Source of the DNA: Miltoncostaea sp036826475
GTDB taxonomy: Bacteria > Actinomycetota > Thermoleophilia > Miltoncostaeales > Miltoncostaeaceae
Direction: 5' to 3'
Assembly: GCA_036826475.1 (NCBI GenBank)
Contig: DAISWG010000001.1
Location: forward strand, 34,176-98,175
Length of the DNA stretch: 64,000 nt
Position numbers and translations under genes: made by a program. The notes beneath the pieces are model-generated. The model was not told where the DNA came from. It did no database searches and worked only from the letters and a program-made list of their open reading frames with translations. Each line of letters opens with the position of its first letter. Position 1 is the stretch's first letter. Shown here piece by piece: positions 25,692 through 32,517 of this stretch.

Positions 25692-26254
25692 GCGGGCCCG
25701 ACGACCTCCACGACCGCCTCGGCGGCGACGTTCCCCCGGACGAGCTGGAGCGCCTCCGCGAGGTGGACGCCCTGATCCGCAGCGTGCCCGCCCCGCCACC
25801 CCGGGGGCGGGCACGGCCCCCGACGCCGCCCCGGCGACGCGCGGTGCGGCCGGCGGCGCTGGCGATCGCCGCCGTCGTGATCGTGGCCATGGCCTTCGCG
25901 GCGGGGGCGCTGCTGCGGCCGGGCGCCGGCTTCGACGCCGAGGCCACCGTGGCGCTGGCGCCGGCCGCGGTCGGGCCGGCCACGGGGTCGGGGGAGCTGC
26001 GCCTGGCCGGGCCCGACGACCACGGCAACCGCGCGCTGGAGCTCGACGTGCGCGGCCTGCCGCCGGGGCGGCGCGCCGTCTACGCGCTGGGCGTCGCGCG
26101 ACCCGGCGGGGGCATGTGGCGCTGCGGCACCTTCACCACGGGCACGGGCGAGGCGACCGTGCGCATGACCGTGCCGTACTCCATCTCCGAGGACGCGACC
26201 TGGGTGGTCTCCCGCGGTGGCGCCGTGCTCCTGCGGGGCCGGGAGACGGGGTAG
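25688..26254 (+). CDS. Membrane anti-sigma factor, RskA-like
   Basis: A 188-residue single-pass membrane protein. Residues 1-55 form a cytoplasmic part (L-R-E-V-D-A-L-I-R-S), a hydrophobic segment lies near residues 58-78, and the extracellular part resembles the RskA C-terminal domain (L-P-P-G-R-R-A-V-Y-A-L-G-V-A-R-P-G-G and then G-T-F-T-T). There is no H-x3-C-x2-C zinc motif in the N-terminal part. The ATG overlaps the sigma stop. It should hold the sigma factor at the membrane until a signal releases it. Confidence 0.8.
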   Translation: MSGPDDLHDRLGGDVPPDELERLREVDALIRSVPAPPPRGRARPPTPPRRRAVRPAALAIAAVVIVAMAFAAGALLRPGAGFDAEATVALAPAAVGPATGSGELRLAGPDDHGNRALELDVRGLPPGRRAVYALGVARPGGGMWRCGTFTTGTGEATVRMTVPYSISEDATWVVSRGGAVLLRGRETG

Positions 26255-26272
26255 GCGCAGCATCCTGATCGA

Positions 26273-26278
26273 TATACT
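26273..26278 (+). promoter_or_regulatory. Leaderless -10 box TATACT for the sulfotransferase-sulfatase pair
   Basis: TATACT is a near-perfect -10 and ends 6 nt before the ATG at 26285. The surrounding bases (26271-26290) are unusually A+T-rich here, and no ribosome-binding site is present. Confidence 0.65.
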
Positions 26279-26284
26279 CGGCTT

Positions 26285-27166
26285 ATGATCCGCATCAGGT
26301 ACCTCTATGGATCGCCCACCTCCTCCTACCTCATCTGCACGACGCCGCGCAGCGGGAGCACCTTCCTGTCGGAGGCGCTCGCCAGCACCGGCGTGGCGGG
26401 ACGGCCGGAGGAGTACTTCCAGCAGCTCGCCACCACGGGGCAGCAGCGGCGCCCAGTCGACTACCTCGGCGACGACGTCGTCGCGGCCGAGCTCCCGGAC
26501 GAGTTCGGCGCTCCGGACGGCGACTTCCGCGTGGAGCTGATGTTCGACCCGCGGCGCTTCGCCTCGTTCGGCGACTACGCGACCTGGGTCATCGGCACCG
26601 CCACCACCAGCAACGGCGTCTTCGGCGCGAAGATCATGTCCGTGTACGTCGACGGCCTCGCCCAGGGGCTGCGCGAGGCCCTCGGTGCGGGTGCCCCCGG
26701 GGCGACCCACGAGGTGCTGGCCGCCGCGCTGCCGCGGCTGCGCTACATCCGCCTGGTCCGCTCGGACAAGGTGAAGCAGGCGGTGTCCCTGTGGCGGGCG
26801 ATCCAGACCTGGCAATGGCGCGAGGACGCCGCGCCCGGGCCGATCGCCCCCCCGGCGGGGCAGGGGCCCCGCCACAACTTCCCCCCCCTCGACCGCCCGC
26901 GCCGCCGCCTGGGAGCCGAGGGGGGGGGGTGGGACCGGTACTTCGACGACGCGGGCGTCCGGCCGCTCGTGATCCACTACGAGGAGTTCGCGGGCCAGCA
27001 CGACCGCGCCGTGCGCGCCGTGCTGCGCCACCTGGAGATCCCGTTCGAGGAGGAGTGGGCCCTGCCGAGCCCGACGATGCGCCGCCAGGCCGACACGCTC
27101 TCGGAGGAGTGGGTGGCCCGCTACGCCGACGACCTCGCCGCCGTCGAGGCGGGCGAGCCCGCGTGA
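26285..27166 (+). CDS. Stf0-type sulfotransferase
   Basis: A 293-residue PAPS-dependent sulfotransferase. The PAPS-binding loop T-T-P-R-S-G-S-T-F-L is at residues 19-28, and the middle and C-terminal parts match the Stf0 group (R-L-V-R-S-D-K-V-K-Q-A-V-S-L-W-R-A and H-Y-E-E-F). The mycobacterial Stf0 sulfates trehalose; the acceptor here is unknown. The stretch coded by 26881-26930 contains runs of 8 C and 10 G and reads F-P-P-L-D-R-P-R-R-R-L-G-A-E-G-G-G-W. This is less family-like than its flanks and may reflect base-call errors. The gene overlaps the sulfatase start (GTGA). Confidence 0.87.
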   Translation: MIRIRYLYGSPTSSYLICTTPRSGSTFLSEALASTGVAGRPEEYFQQLATTGQQRRPVDYLGDDVVAAELPDEFGAPDGDFRVELMFDPRRFASFGDYATWVIGTATTSNGVFGAKIMSVYVDGLAQGLREALGAGAPGATHEVLAAALPRLRYIRLVRSDKVKQAVSLWRAIQTWQWREDAAPGPIAPPAGQGPRHNFPPLDRPRRRLGAEGGGWDRYFDDAGVRPLVIHYEEFAGQHDRAVRAVLRHLEIPFEEEWALPSPTMRRQADTLSEEWVARYADDLAAVEAGEPA

Positions 27167-28491
27167 GCCGCCGCCCCCCGAACGTCCTCTACCTCCACTC
27201 GCACGACACCGGCCGCCAGGTGCAGCCGATGGGCGCCGCCGTGGCCACCCCGCGGATCCAGCAGCTGGCGGAGGAGGGCGTGCTATTCCGGCGGGCGTTC
27301 TGCGCCGCCTCCACCTGCTCCGCCAGCCGGGCGTGCCTGCTCACCGGGCGCTACGCCCACAGCAACGGGATGCTCGGCCTGGCGCACCGCGGCTGGTCGC
27401 TGGACGACTACGAGTGGCACGTCGTCCACACGCTGCGCACCGCCGGCTACCACTCGGTGCTGATCGGCGAGCAGCACATCTCGAAGGAGCCGGACGTGAT
27501 CGGCTACGACGAGGTGGTGAAGATCGCGACCACCCGCGCCACCGACGTCGCGCCCGTCACCATCGACGTGCTCCGCGACATCGACCGGCCGTTCTTCTTG
27601 TCGGTCGGCTTCTTCGAGACCCACCGCGAGTTCTTCCGCCCGGAGGAGGGCGAGGACCGCTACGTCGCCCCGCCGCCGAACCTGCCGGACACGCCGGAGA
27701 CGCGCCGCGACATGGCGGCGTTCGCGGCGAGCGCCCGCTCGCTGGACGCCGGCGTGGGGGCGGTGCTCGACGAGATCGACGCCCTGGGCCTGCGCGACGA
27801 CACCCTCGTGATCTGCACCACCGACCACGGCATGGCGTTCCCCGGGGCGAAGACCACCCTGACCGACCGGGGCATCGGCGTGTTCCTGATCCTGCGCGGC
27901 CCCGGCGGCTTCACCGGCGGCGGCGTGAGCGACGCCCTCGTGTCGCACATCGACCTCTACCCCACCATCTGCGACCTCGCCGGCGTGCCGCGCCCGGAGT
28001 TCCTGCAGGGCACGTCGCTGTTGCCGCTCATGGACGGGGCACCGGCCGTGCGCGACGAGGTGTTCGCGGAGGGGACCTACCACGCCGCCTACGAGCCGCA
28101 GCGGGCCATCCGCACCGAGCGGTGGAAGTACATCCGCCGCTTCGACGACCGCCCGACGCCGGTGGTGGCCAACACGGACGACGGCCCCGCGAAGGACCTG
28201 TGGCTCCGTCACGGCTGGGCCGAGCACGAGCTGGCCCGGGAGCAGCTCTACGACCTGGTGTTCGACCCCCAGGAGCAGCACAACCTGATCGCCCGGCCCG
28301 ACCACGCGTCGGTGGCGGCCGACCTGCGCACCCGCCTGGAGCGGTGGATGCGCGACACGGGCGACCCGCTGCTGGACGGGCCGGTGCCGCCCCCTCCAGG
28401 GGCCGAGTACAACGAGCAGGACCAGATGTCGGCGCGCGAGCCCACCCGGGTGGCCCCGCGCGGCACGTCCCGGGGGGCGCGCCGGACCTGA
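27163..28491 (+). CDS. Sulfatase (alkaline phosphatase superfamily, heparan-N-sulfatase-like)
   Basis: A 442-residue type I sulfatase without an obvious signal peptide, so it may act in the cytoplasm. The catalytic site reads C-S-A-S-R-A-C-L-L-T-G-R at residues 52-63. The Cys that becomes formylglycine is present, but the usual Pro two residues on is Ala. Metal-site segments are H-S-H-D-T near residue 13 and T-T-D-H-G-M-A near residue 222. The overall order resembles N-sulfoglucosamine sulfohydrolases. The GTG overlaps the sulfotransferase stop, so the two proteins are made together and could add and remove the same sulfate group. Confidence 0.9.
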   Translation: MSRRPPNVLYLHSHDTGRQVQPMGAAVATPRIQQLAEEGVLFRRAFCAASTCSASRACLLTGRYAHSNGMLGLAHRGWSLDDYEWHVVHTLRTAGYHSVLIGEQHISKEPDVIGYDEVVKIATTRATDVAPVTIDVLRDIDRPFFLSVGFFETHREFFRPEEGEDRYVAPPPNLPDTPETRRDMAAFAASARSLDAGVGAVLDEIDALGLRDDTLVICTTDHGMAFPGAKTTLTDRGIGVFLILRGPGGFTGGGVSDALVSHIDLYPTICDLAGVPRPEFLQGTSLLPLMDGAPAVRDEVFAEGTYHAAYEPQRAIRTERWKYIRRFDDRPTPVVANTDDGPAKDLWLRHGWAEHELAREQLYDLVFDPQEQHNLIARPDHASVAADLRTRLERWMRDTGDPLLDGPVPPPPGAEYNEQDQMSAREPTRVAPRGTSRGARRT

Positions 28492-28507
28492 GCGTCCGGC
28501 GCGCCCC
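28474..28507. terminator. 14-bp GC hairpin with the sulfatase stop codon in its loop
   Basis: GGGGCGCGCCGGAC (28474-28487) and GTCCGGCGCGCCCC (28494-28507) form a perfect 14-bp stem. The 6-nt loop CTGAGC contains the TGA stop of the sulfatase. It lies between convergent genes and could terminate both. Confidence 0.75.
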
Positions 28508-28518
28508 GCGACGTCAGG

Positions 28519-29160
28519 TCACGCGGCGGGGACGGCCCACGTGCGGGCCTTCACCGTCGCGGTGCCGATGGGCAGGCCCTCCGTGAAGGCCGTGGTGCCG
28601 AACGCCGCGTTCAGGGCGTCCGCGGCACCGGCCGTCAGGGTGAGCCCGACCCCGGAGAGGACGATGTGGCGGCTGCCGGCGTCCACCTTCAGGCCACTCA
28701 GATCGAGGCTGAAGAGCTCGGCGCGGTCGCCCGCGCCGAAGGCGCCGCCGACCTTGCCGGACAGGCTCGGCGCGTCGTCGATGTCGATGAAGAACCGGCT
28801 GAGGTAGACCTTGGTCGCGCCCTTCGCGAACACGAGGCCGCCGGAGTGGCGGATCTGGCCGGTCAGGTCGGCGGCGTCGACCACCCCGAGCGTGATCGGG
28901 AAGCTGATGCCGGCCTTGCCGGCGTACGCCGAGCTGGTGGGCGCGACGGACACGCCGAGGGTCTTCAGCGCCCCGGCGGTGCCGGGATCGAGCGCGACGG
29001 TGGTCGCGCCGCGGTAGAGCAGCACGTCGGCCGGCGGTGCGGGGGCCTTCGGCGGCGCCTTCGTGGCCTGCGCGCCGGGGACGAGCGCGAGCGCCATCGC
29101 GGCGACGGCGGCCGCGGCGACGGCGAGGGCGAGCGTGCGGACACGGCGGGGTCGTCTCAT
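28519..29160 (-). CDS. Secreted protein with HtaA-like beta-rich repeat, unknown function
   Basis: A 213-residue exported protein with a clear signal peptide (basic start, hydrophobic core, A-Q-A-T cleavage region near residue 32). The mature part has V-A-L-D-P-G-T-A-G-A-L-K near residue 55, I-S-F-P-I-T and G-Q-I-R-H-S-G-G-L-V-F near 90-112, and a later L-S-L-D-L-S-G type strand. Proteins of this build are common in high-G+C Gram-positives. The H-S-G-G-L pattern reminds me of HtaA haem-binding domains, but I am not confident of that link. The ATG overlaps the TauE/SafE gene stop (ATGA). Confidence 0.7.
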   Translation of the reverse strand: MRRPRRVRTLALAVAAAAVAAMALALVPGAQATKAPPKAPAPPADVLLYRGATTVALDPGTAGALKTLGVSVAPTSSAYAGKAGISFPITLGVVDAADLTGQIRHSGGLVFAKGATKVYLSRFFIDIDDAPSLSGKVGGAFGAGDRAELFSLDLSGLKVDAGSRHIVLSGVGLTLTAGAADALNAAFGTTAFTEGLPIGTATVKARTWAVPAA

Positions 29161-30059
29161 GGGACCTCCAGACGTGGGGGACGGTCGCCGTGCATACGGG
29201 CGGGGCCGGCCGATCGGTTGAGGCGCGGTCCCGGGTCGGCGGTGGCGGTGCCCGCCGCCGTCCGCACCGGGGCGTCGGATGTGGCCGCCGCCACCAGGTA
29301 GCGGACGGCGACCGCGCAGGCCAGGACGCCGAGCAGGCGGCGGATGGCGGTCTCGGGCAGGCGCCGCTGCATGCGCGCCCCCGCGTAGCTGCCGGCGAAG
29401 CCGCCGGCGCCGAGGAACAGTCCGAGGGCCCAGTCGGGGCCGACCACCCCGCCCTGCGCCGCCTGGAGCGCCTCGAACGTGGCGATGCCGGCGATGGAGG
29501 TCAGGAAGGTGGACGCCAGCGTCGCCGGGGCGACCTCGTACGCCGACATTCCGGCGGCGAGCAGGATCGGCGCGAGCAGCGACCCGCCGCCGATGCCGTA
29601 GATGCCGCCGACCACGCCGACGGCGACCGCCACCGCCGGGATCAGCCGCCGGGCGGCGCGGCCGGGCGGCCCGCGGCGCGGCTCGGCGGGGCGGGCGCCG
29701 GCGATCAGCCACAGCCCGAGGGGCAGCAGCACCACGGCCGCGACGACGGCGGTGGCCCGGTCCCCCGGCAACAGCTCCACGCGGATCACGGCGCCCGCCA
29801 CCACGCCCGGCAGCGTCCCGGCCACCAGCAGCCACGTGAGCGGGCCGAACAGGCGCCCCTCGCGGGCGAAGCGCAGCAGCCCGCCGGGGATCGCCGCCAC
29901 GTTGAACAGGAGGTTCGTCGGGGTCACCGAGGGGCTCGCGACACCCAGGACGCTGACCTGGACAGGCAGGAGCAGGACGGCGCCGGACACGCCCGCCGGG
30001 GTGGTGACGAATGCGATCAGGGCGGCGAGCAGTGCGCCGATCGGCCATTCCCACGGCAC
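29157..30059 (-). CDS. TauE/SafE-family anion (sulfite/sulfoacetate-type) transporter
   Basis: A 300-residue membrane protein with about eight hydrophobic segments. The two-half repeat of the TauE/SafE family is visible: P-A-G-V-S-G-A-V-L-L-L-P-V-Q in the first half and G-G-I-Y-G-I-G-G-G-S-L-L-A-P-I in the second. Family members export sulfite or sulfonate-derived anions or act as permeases. A sulfite-related job would fit the nearby sulfonate monooxygenases, which release sulfite, but it is not in their operon. The GTG start is 8 nt after a TAGGCT -10 box, so the mRNA is probably leaderless. Confidence 0.87.
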   Translation of the reverse strand: MPWEWPIGALLAALIAFVTTPAGVSGAVLLLPVQVSVLGVASPSVTPTNLLFNVAAIPGGLLRFAREGRLFGPLTWLLVAGTLPGVVAGAVIRVELLPGDRATAVVAAVVLLPLGLWLIAGARPAEPRRGPPGRAARRLIPAVAVAVGVVGGIYGIGGGSLLAPILLAAGMSAYEVAPATLASTFLTSIAGIATFEALQAAQGGVVGPDWALGLFLGAGGFAGSYAGARMQRRLPETAIRRLLGVLACAVAVRYLVAAATSDAPVRTAAGTATADPGPRLNRSAGPARMHGDRPPRLEVP

Positions 30060-30067
30060 GGGGCGGC

Positions 30068-30108
30068 AGCCTACCCCCGGGGGACGGGGCGGGCCGGTGG
30101 TCTAGCCT
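30068..30108. promoter_or_regulatory. Back-to-back leaderless -10 boxes
   Basis: On the minus strand TAGGCT (30073-30068) ends 8 nt before the TauE/SafE GTG. On the plus strand TAGCCT (30103-30108) ends 6 nt before the ATG of the small ORF at 30115. The two promoters lie about 30 bp apart, and their -35 regions would overlap. Confidence 0.55.
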
Positions 30109-30114
30109 GCCGTG

Positions 30115-30207
30115 ATGACCGAGGCGGCACCGCTGCTGTTCGACCTGACGCCCGTCGTCGCGTCCGGCGCCGCCGGCCTCGAGGGGCGCCGGGAGCCGGC
30201 CCGGTGA
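30115..30207 (+). CDS. 30-residue leader ORF coupled to the thioredoxin-like gene
   Basis: A small ORF encoding 30 residues, beginning M-T-E-A-A-P-L-L-F-D-L-T and ending R-R-E-P-A-R. It starts 6 nt after a good TAGCCT -10 box, the same arrangement as several known genes in this window, and its TGA overlaps the GTG of the next gene (GTGA). That makes it likely to be translated and to load ribosomes onto the thioredoxin-like gene. The GTG at 30112 is an alternative start. The peptide has no Cys and no membrane segment; whether it has a function beyond coupling is unknown. Confidence 0.5.
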   Translation: MTEAAPLLFDLTPVVASGAAGLEGRREPAR

Positions 30208-30677
30208 GCGCCGTCCCGGTCGTGACGCCGCAGGAGGCGCTCGCGCTGGTGGAGGCGGCGCCGCGCGGCGTGCTGGGGCTCACGATGCCCATGTGCTCGG
30301 CGTGCATGCTGCTGCCGGCGTCGCTCGGCGAGGTGCGCCGCGTCCGCCCGGACGTGGCGGTGGCGATCGCCGAGTTCGCCTCCCCCGCCGACTGGGAGGC
30401 GCGCGAGCGGCTGCTGTGGCCGCGGGGGATCCACGTGAGCCGCGCGTCGGTGCCCGCGATGGCGCTGCTGGTGGACGGCGAGGTGGTCGCCCGCCGCCAG
30501 GGCGGCGGCCCCGCGGGCGTCATCGACGCATGGCTCGCGCAGCACCTCGGCCCCGCGGCCGAACCCCTCGGCCCCGGCCCCACCCCCGGCGAACTCGCCG
30601 CCCTGGACGCGATCGGGGACCACCTGGCCGGCCAGCGCGCCGCGAAGGCCATGCGGAGCCCCGAGCCGGGGGTGTAG
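30204..30677 (+). CDS. Thioredoxin-like fold protein
   Basis: A 157-residue cytoplasmic protein with a thioredoxin-like core. The strand-loop-helix segment G-V-L-G-L-T-M-P-M-C-S-A-C-M near residues 18-31 provides a C-x-x-C pair. V-P-A-M-A-L-L-V-D-G-E near residue 88 supplies the cis-proline loop. A C-terminal tail rich in Pro and Gly, then A-A-L-D-A-I-G-D-H-L, is extra. It may reduce disulfides or deliver reducing power, with partner unknown. The GTG start is inside the small ORF stop. The gene is convergent to zwf. Confidence 0.72.
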   Translation: MSAVPVVTPQEALALVEAAPRGVLGLTMPMCSACMLLPASLGEVRRVRPDVAVAIAEFASPADWEARERLLWPRGIHVSRASVPAMALLVDGEVVARRQGGGPAGVIDAWLAQHLGPAAEPLGPGPTPGELAALDAIGDHLAGQRAAKAMRSPEPGV

Positions 30678-30685
30678 GGGCCCCC
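30668..30685. terminator. Short GC hairpin around the thioredoxin-like gene stop
   Basis: GGGGG (30668-30672) can pair with CCCCC (30681-30685) around an 8-nt loop that contains the TAG stop. It lies between convergent genes ending 17 bases apart. The stem is short, so this is tentative. Confidence 0.35.
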
Positions 30686-30694
30686 GCCGGGCGC

Positions 30695-32101
30695 TCACCC
30701 CTCCTCGGGCAGCCGCCACCCGGCGGGCCCGGCCAGGTCGAGGGCCTCCTGCGGTCCCCAACCACCGCGGGCGTACGGCAGCGGCTCCGGCGGGGACGCG
30801 AGCAGGTCGGCGCTGCGCTCCCACAGCATCTCGATCTCGTCGGCGCGGGTGAACAGCAGGTGGTCGCCGCGCATCACGTCCAGCAGCAGCCGCTCGTACG
30901 CCTCCAGCCCCTCCGCGTCCAGCGCCGCCTCCACGTCCAGCTCCATCCGCGCCCGCGCCGCGACCAGCCGTGGACCCGGCCGCTTCACCCGCAGCTCCAA
31001 CGCGATCTTCGGGTCCTCCGACAGATCCATCACCAGCACGTCCGGCGCGCCGTCGCCGTCCCCCGCCGGCGGCACCAGCACGTCGGGATCGCGGAACGTC
31101 ACCGTCAGCACCCGCCGCCCCGCCGCCATCGCCTTCCCCGTCCGCAGCAGGAAGGGCACGCCCCGCCAGCGATCGGCGTCGATCTCCGCCCGCAGCGCGA
31201 CGAAGGTCTCCGTCCGCGACGCCGGATCGATCCCGTCCTCGTCGCGGAACCCCTCGTACTGCCCGAACACCGCCTGCGCCGGGTCGAAGCGGCGCAGGTC
31301 TGCGAACACCGCCGCCTTCGCGTCCTGCAGCGCCTCCGCGTCCAGGCTCTCCGGCCGGTCCATCGCGATGAACCCGAGCACCTGCGACAGGTGCGTCACG
31401 ACCATGTCGCGGAACGCCCCCGTCTCCTCGTAGAAGCCGGCGCGGCCCTCCAGGTCGAGCGCCTCCGGCACGTCGATCTGCACCGACGCGATGTGGTCGC
31501 GGTTCCACACCGGCTCGAAGACGCCGTTCGCCAGCCGCAGGGCCAGGATCCCCTGCACCGCCTCCTTCCCCAGGAAGTGGTCGATGCGGAAGATGCGGTC
31601 CTCCGGGAAATGCTCGTGCAGGGCGTCGTTCAACGCGCGCGCCGACGCCGCATCGCGGCCGAACGGCTTCTCCATCACCACCCGCGCGGGATCGTCGGCC
31701 AGCCCCGTCGCCCCCAGCATCCCGACCATCGGCTGCATCGCCGACGGCGGCACCGACAGGTACAGCACCACGCCGGCGTCGCCGCCCAGCGCGTCGCGCG
31801 CCGCGCGCACCGCGGCCGCCAGCGCCTCGCCGTCCTCCGCCGAGGACGGCGCGAACGTCAGCCGCCCGCCGAAGCGCTCCCACGCGCCGTCCCCCACGTC
31901 GGCGCCGTCGTCCGCCAGGCGCGACCGCACCTCCTCCGCCCACGGACCGTCCGGCTCGCGCCGTCCCGAGCCGATCACGCGGTAGTCCTCGGGCAGCAGC
32001 CCCGCCCGCTCCAGGCGCAGCAGCCCCGGCAGCAGCTTGCGCCGCGCCAGGTCGCCGCGCGCGCCGAAGACCACGATCACCTGGGGCTCCGGACGGGTCA
32101 C
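30695..32101 (-). CDS. zwf: Glucose-6-phosphate dehydrogenase
   Basis: A 468-residue enzyme oxidising glucose 6-phosphate to 6-phosphogluconolactone with NADP+ or NAD+, the entry to the pentose phosphate pathway. The nucleotide site reads F-G-A-R-G-D-L-A-R-R-K-L near residue 12. The substrate site R-I-D-H-F-L-G-K-E-A-V-Q near residue 176 holds the catalytic His and Lys. Length and the R-P-G-P-R late segment fit the family. It starts with GTG 6 nt after a TAGGGT -10 box, so it is probably leaderless. It stands alone here, without gnd or pgl neighbours. It feeds pentoses that the phosphoketolase at the window end could use. Confidence 0.95.
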   Translation of the reverse strand: MTRPEPQVIVVFGARGDLARRKLLPGLLRLERAGLLPEDYRVIGSGRREPDGPWAEEVRSRLADDGADVGDGAWERFGGRLTFAPSSAEDGEALAAAVRAARDALGGDAGVVLYLSVPPSAMQPMVGMLGATGLADDPARVVMEKPFGRDAASARALNDALHEHFPEDRIFRIDHFLGKEAVQGILALRLANGVFEPVWNRDHIASVQIDVPEALDLEGRAGFYEETGAFRDMVVTHLSQVLGFIAMDRPESLDAEALQDAKAAVFADLRRFDPAQAVFGQYEGFRDEDGIDPASRTETFVALRAEIDADRWRGVPFLLRTGKAMAAGRRVLTVTFRDPDVLVPPAGDGDGAPDVLVMDLSEDPKIALELRVKRPGPRLVAARARMELDVEAALDAEGLEAYERLLLDVMRGDHLLFTRADEIEMLWERSADLLASPPEPLPYARGGWGPQEALDLAGPAGWRLPEEG

Positions 32102-32107
32102 GACATC

Positions 32108-32113
32108 ACCCTA
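32108..32113 (-). promoter_or_regulatory. Leaderless -10 box TAGGGT for zwf
   Basis: On the minus strand TAGGGT ends 6 nt before the zwf GTG at 32101. No ribosome-binding site precedes the start. Confidence 0.5.
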
Positions 32114-32162
32114 GGTCGTGCGCCGCGGGCCGCGCCCGCCCACCGCTCCCGGGGGTGGCGAT

Positions 32163-32184
32163 CGAACATGTGTTCGCATACGCT
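32163..32184 (+). promoter_or_regulatory. LexA SOS box plus -10 element
   Basis: CGAACATGTGTTCG (32163-32176) matches every position of the Gram-positive/actinobacterial LexA consensus CGAAC-RNRY-GTTYG, and with the preceding T it matches TCGAAC-N4-GTTCG of mycobacteria. TACGCT (32179-32184), a TAnnnT -10 box, begins 2 nt after it, so bound LexA would block the promoter. The start codon of the small gene at 32196 is 11 nt past the -10. Confidence 0.75.
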
Positions 32185-32195
32185 GTCGGACCCCG

Positions 32196-32444
32196 ATGCC
32201 CCCCGACCACGCCGCCGAGCTGCTGCGCCTCGCCCGCCTCTACGTCTCCGAGGACGACGCCGAGCGCCTCGTCGGATGGCTCGCGTGGCGCACGGGGCAC
32301 GACCCGGCCGCCGTGCGCGGCCTGCCGGTCGTCGAGCAGCTGGAGCGGGCGCTGCGGGACTGGCTCGACGACCAGCAGCGGGCCCAGCTGCTGCGGTGGC
32401 TCGCGGGGCGCCTGCCGCTGGGGCTGTCCCCCGTCCCCGGCTGA
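32196..32444 (+). CDS. 82-residue protein under a predicted SOS promoter, unknown function
   Basis: A small soluble, mostly helical protein I do not recognise. It has two similar amphipathic segments, L-V-G-W-L-A-W-R-T-G near residue 25 and L-L-R-W-L-A-G-R-L-P near residue 68, joined by an acidic helix (V-V-E-Q-L-E-R-A-L-R-D-W-L-D-D). There is no signal peptide or Cys. The ATG at 32196 is the first in-frame start after the LexA box and -10, with at most a very short leader. This promoter layout implies induction by DNA damage. Neighbours (zwf upstream on the other strand, DUF2231 downstream by 73 bases) do not suggest a function. Confidence 0.7.
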   Translation: MPPDHAAELLRLARLYVSEDDAERLVGWLAWRTGHDPAAVRGLPVVEQLERALRDWLDDQQRAQLLRWLAGRLPLGLSPVPG

Positions 32445-32517
32445 CCGGCGCCGCCATTGCCGAACGCTTGCCGTCCGGACACCCGCCGCTCACCCGGCGC
32501 GCCGCAGGATGCCCCGC

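Noticed and set aside
28519..29160. Assignment of the secreted protein as an HtaA haem-binding protein
   Set aside because: Only a loose H-S-G-G-L pattern supports it and there are no haem genes beside it, so I left the function unknown.
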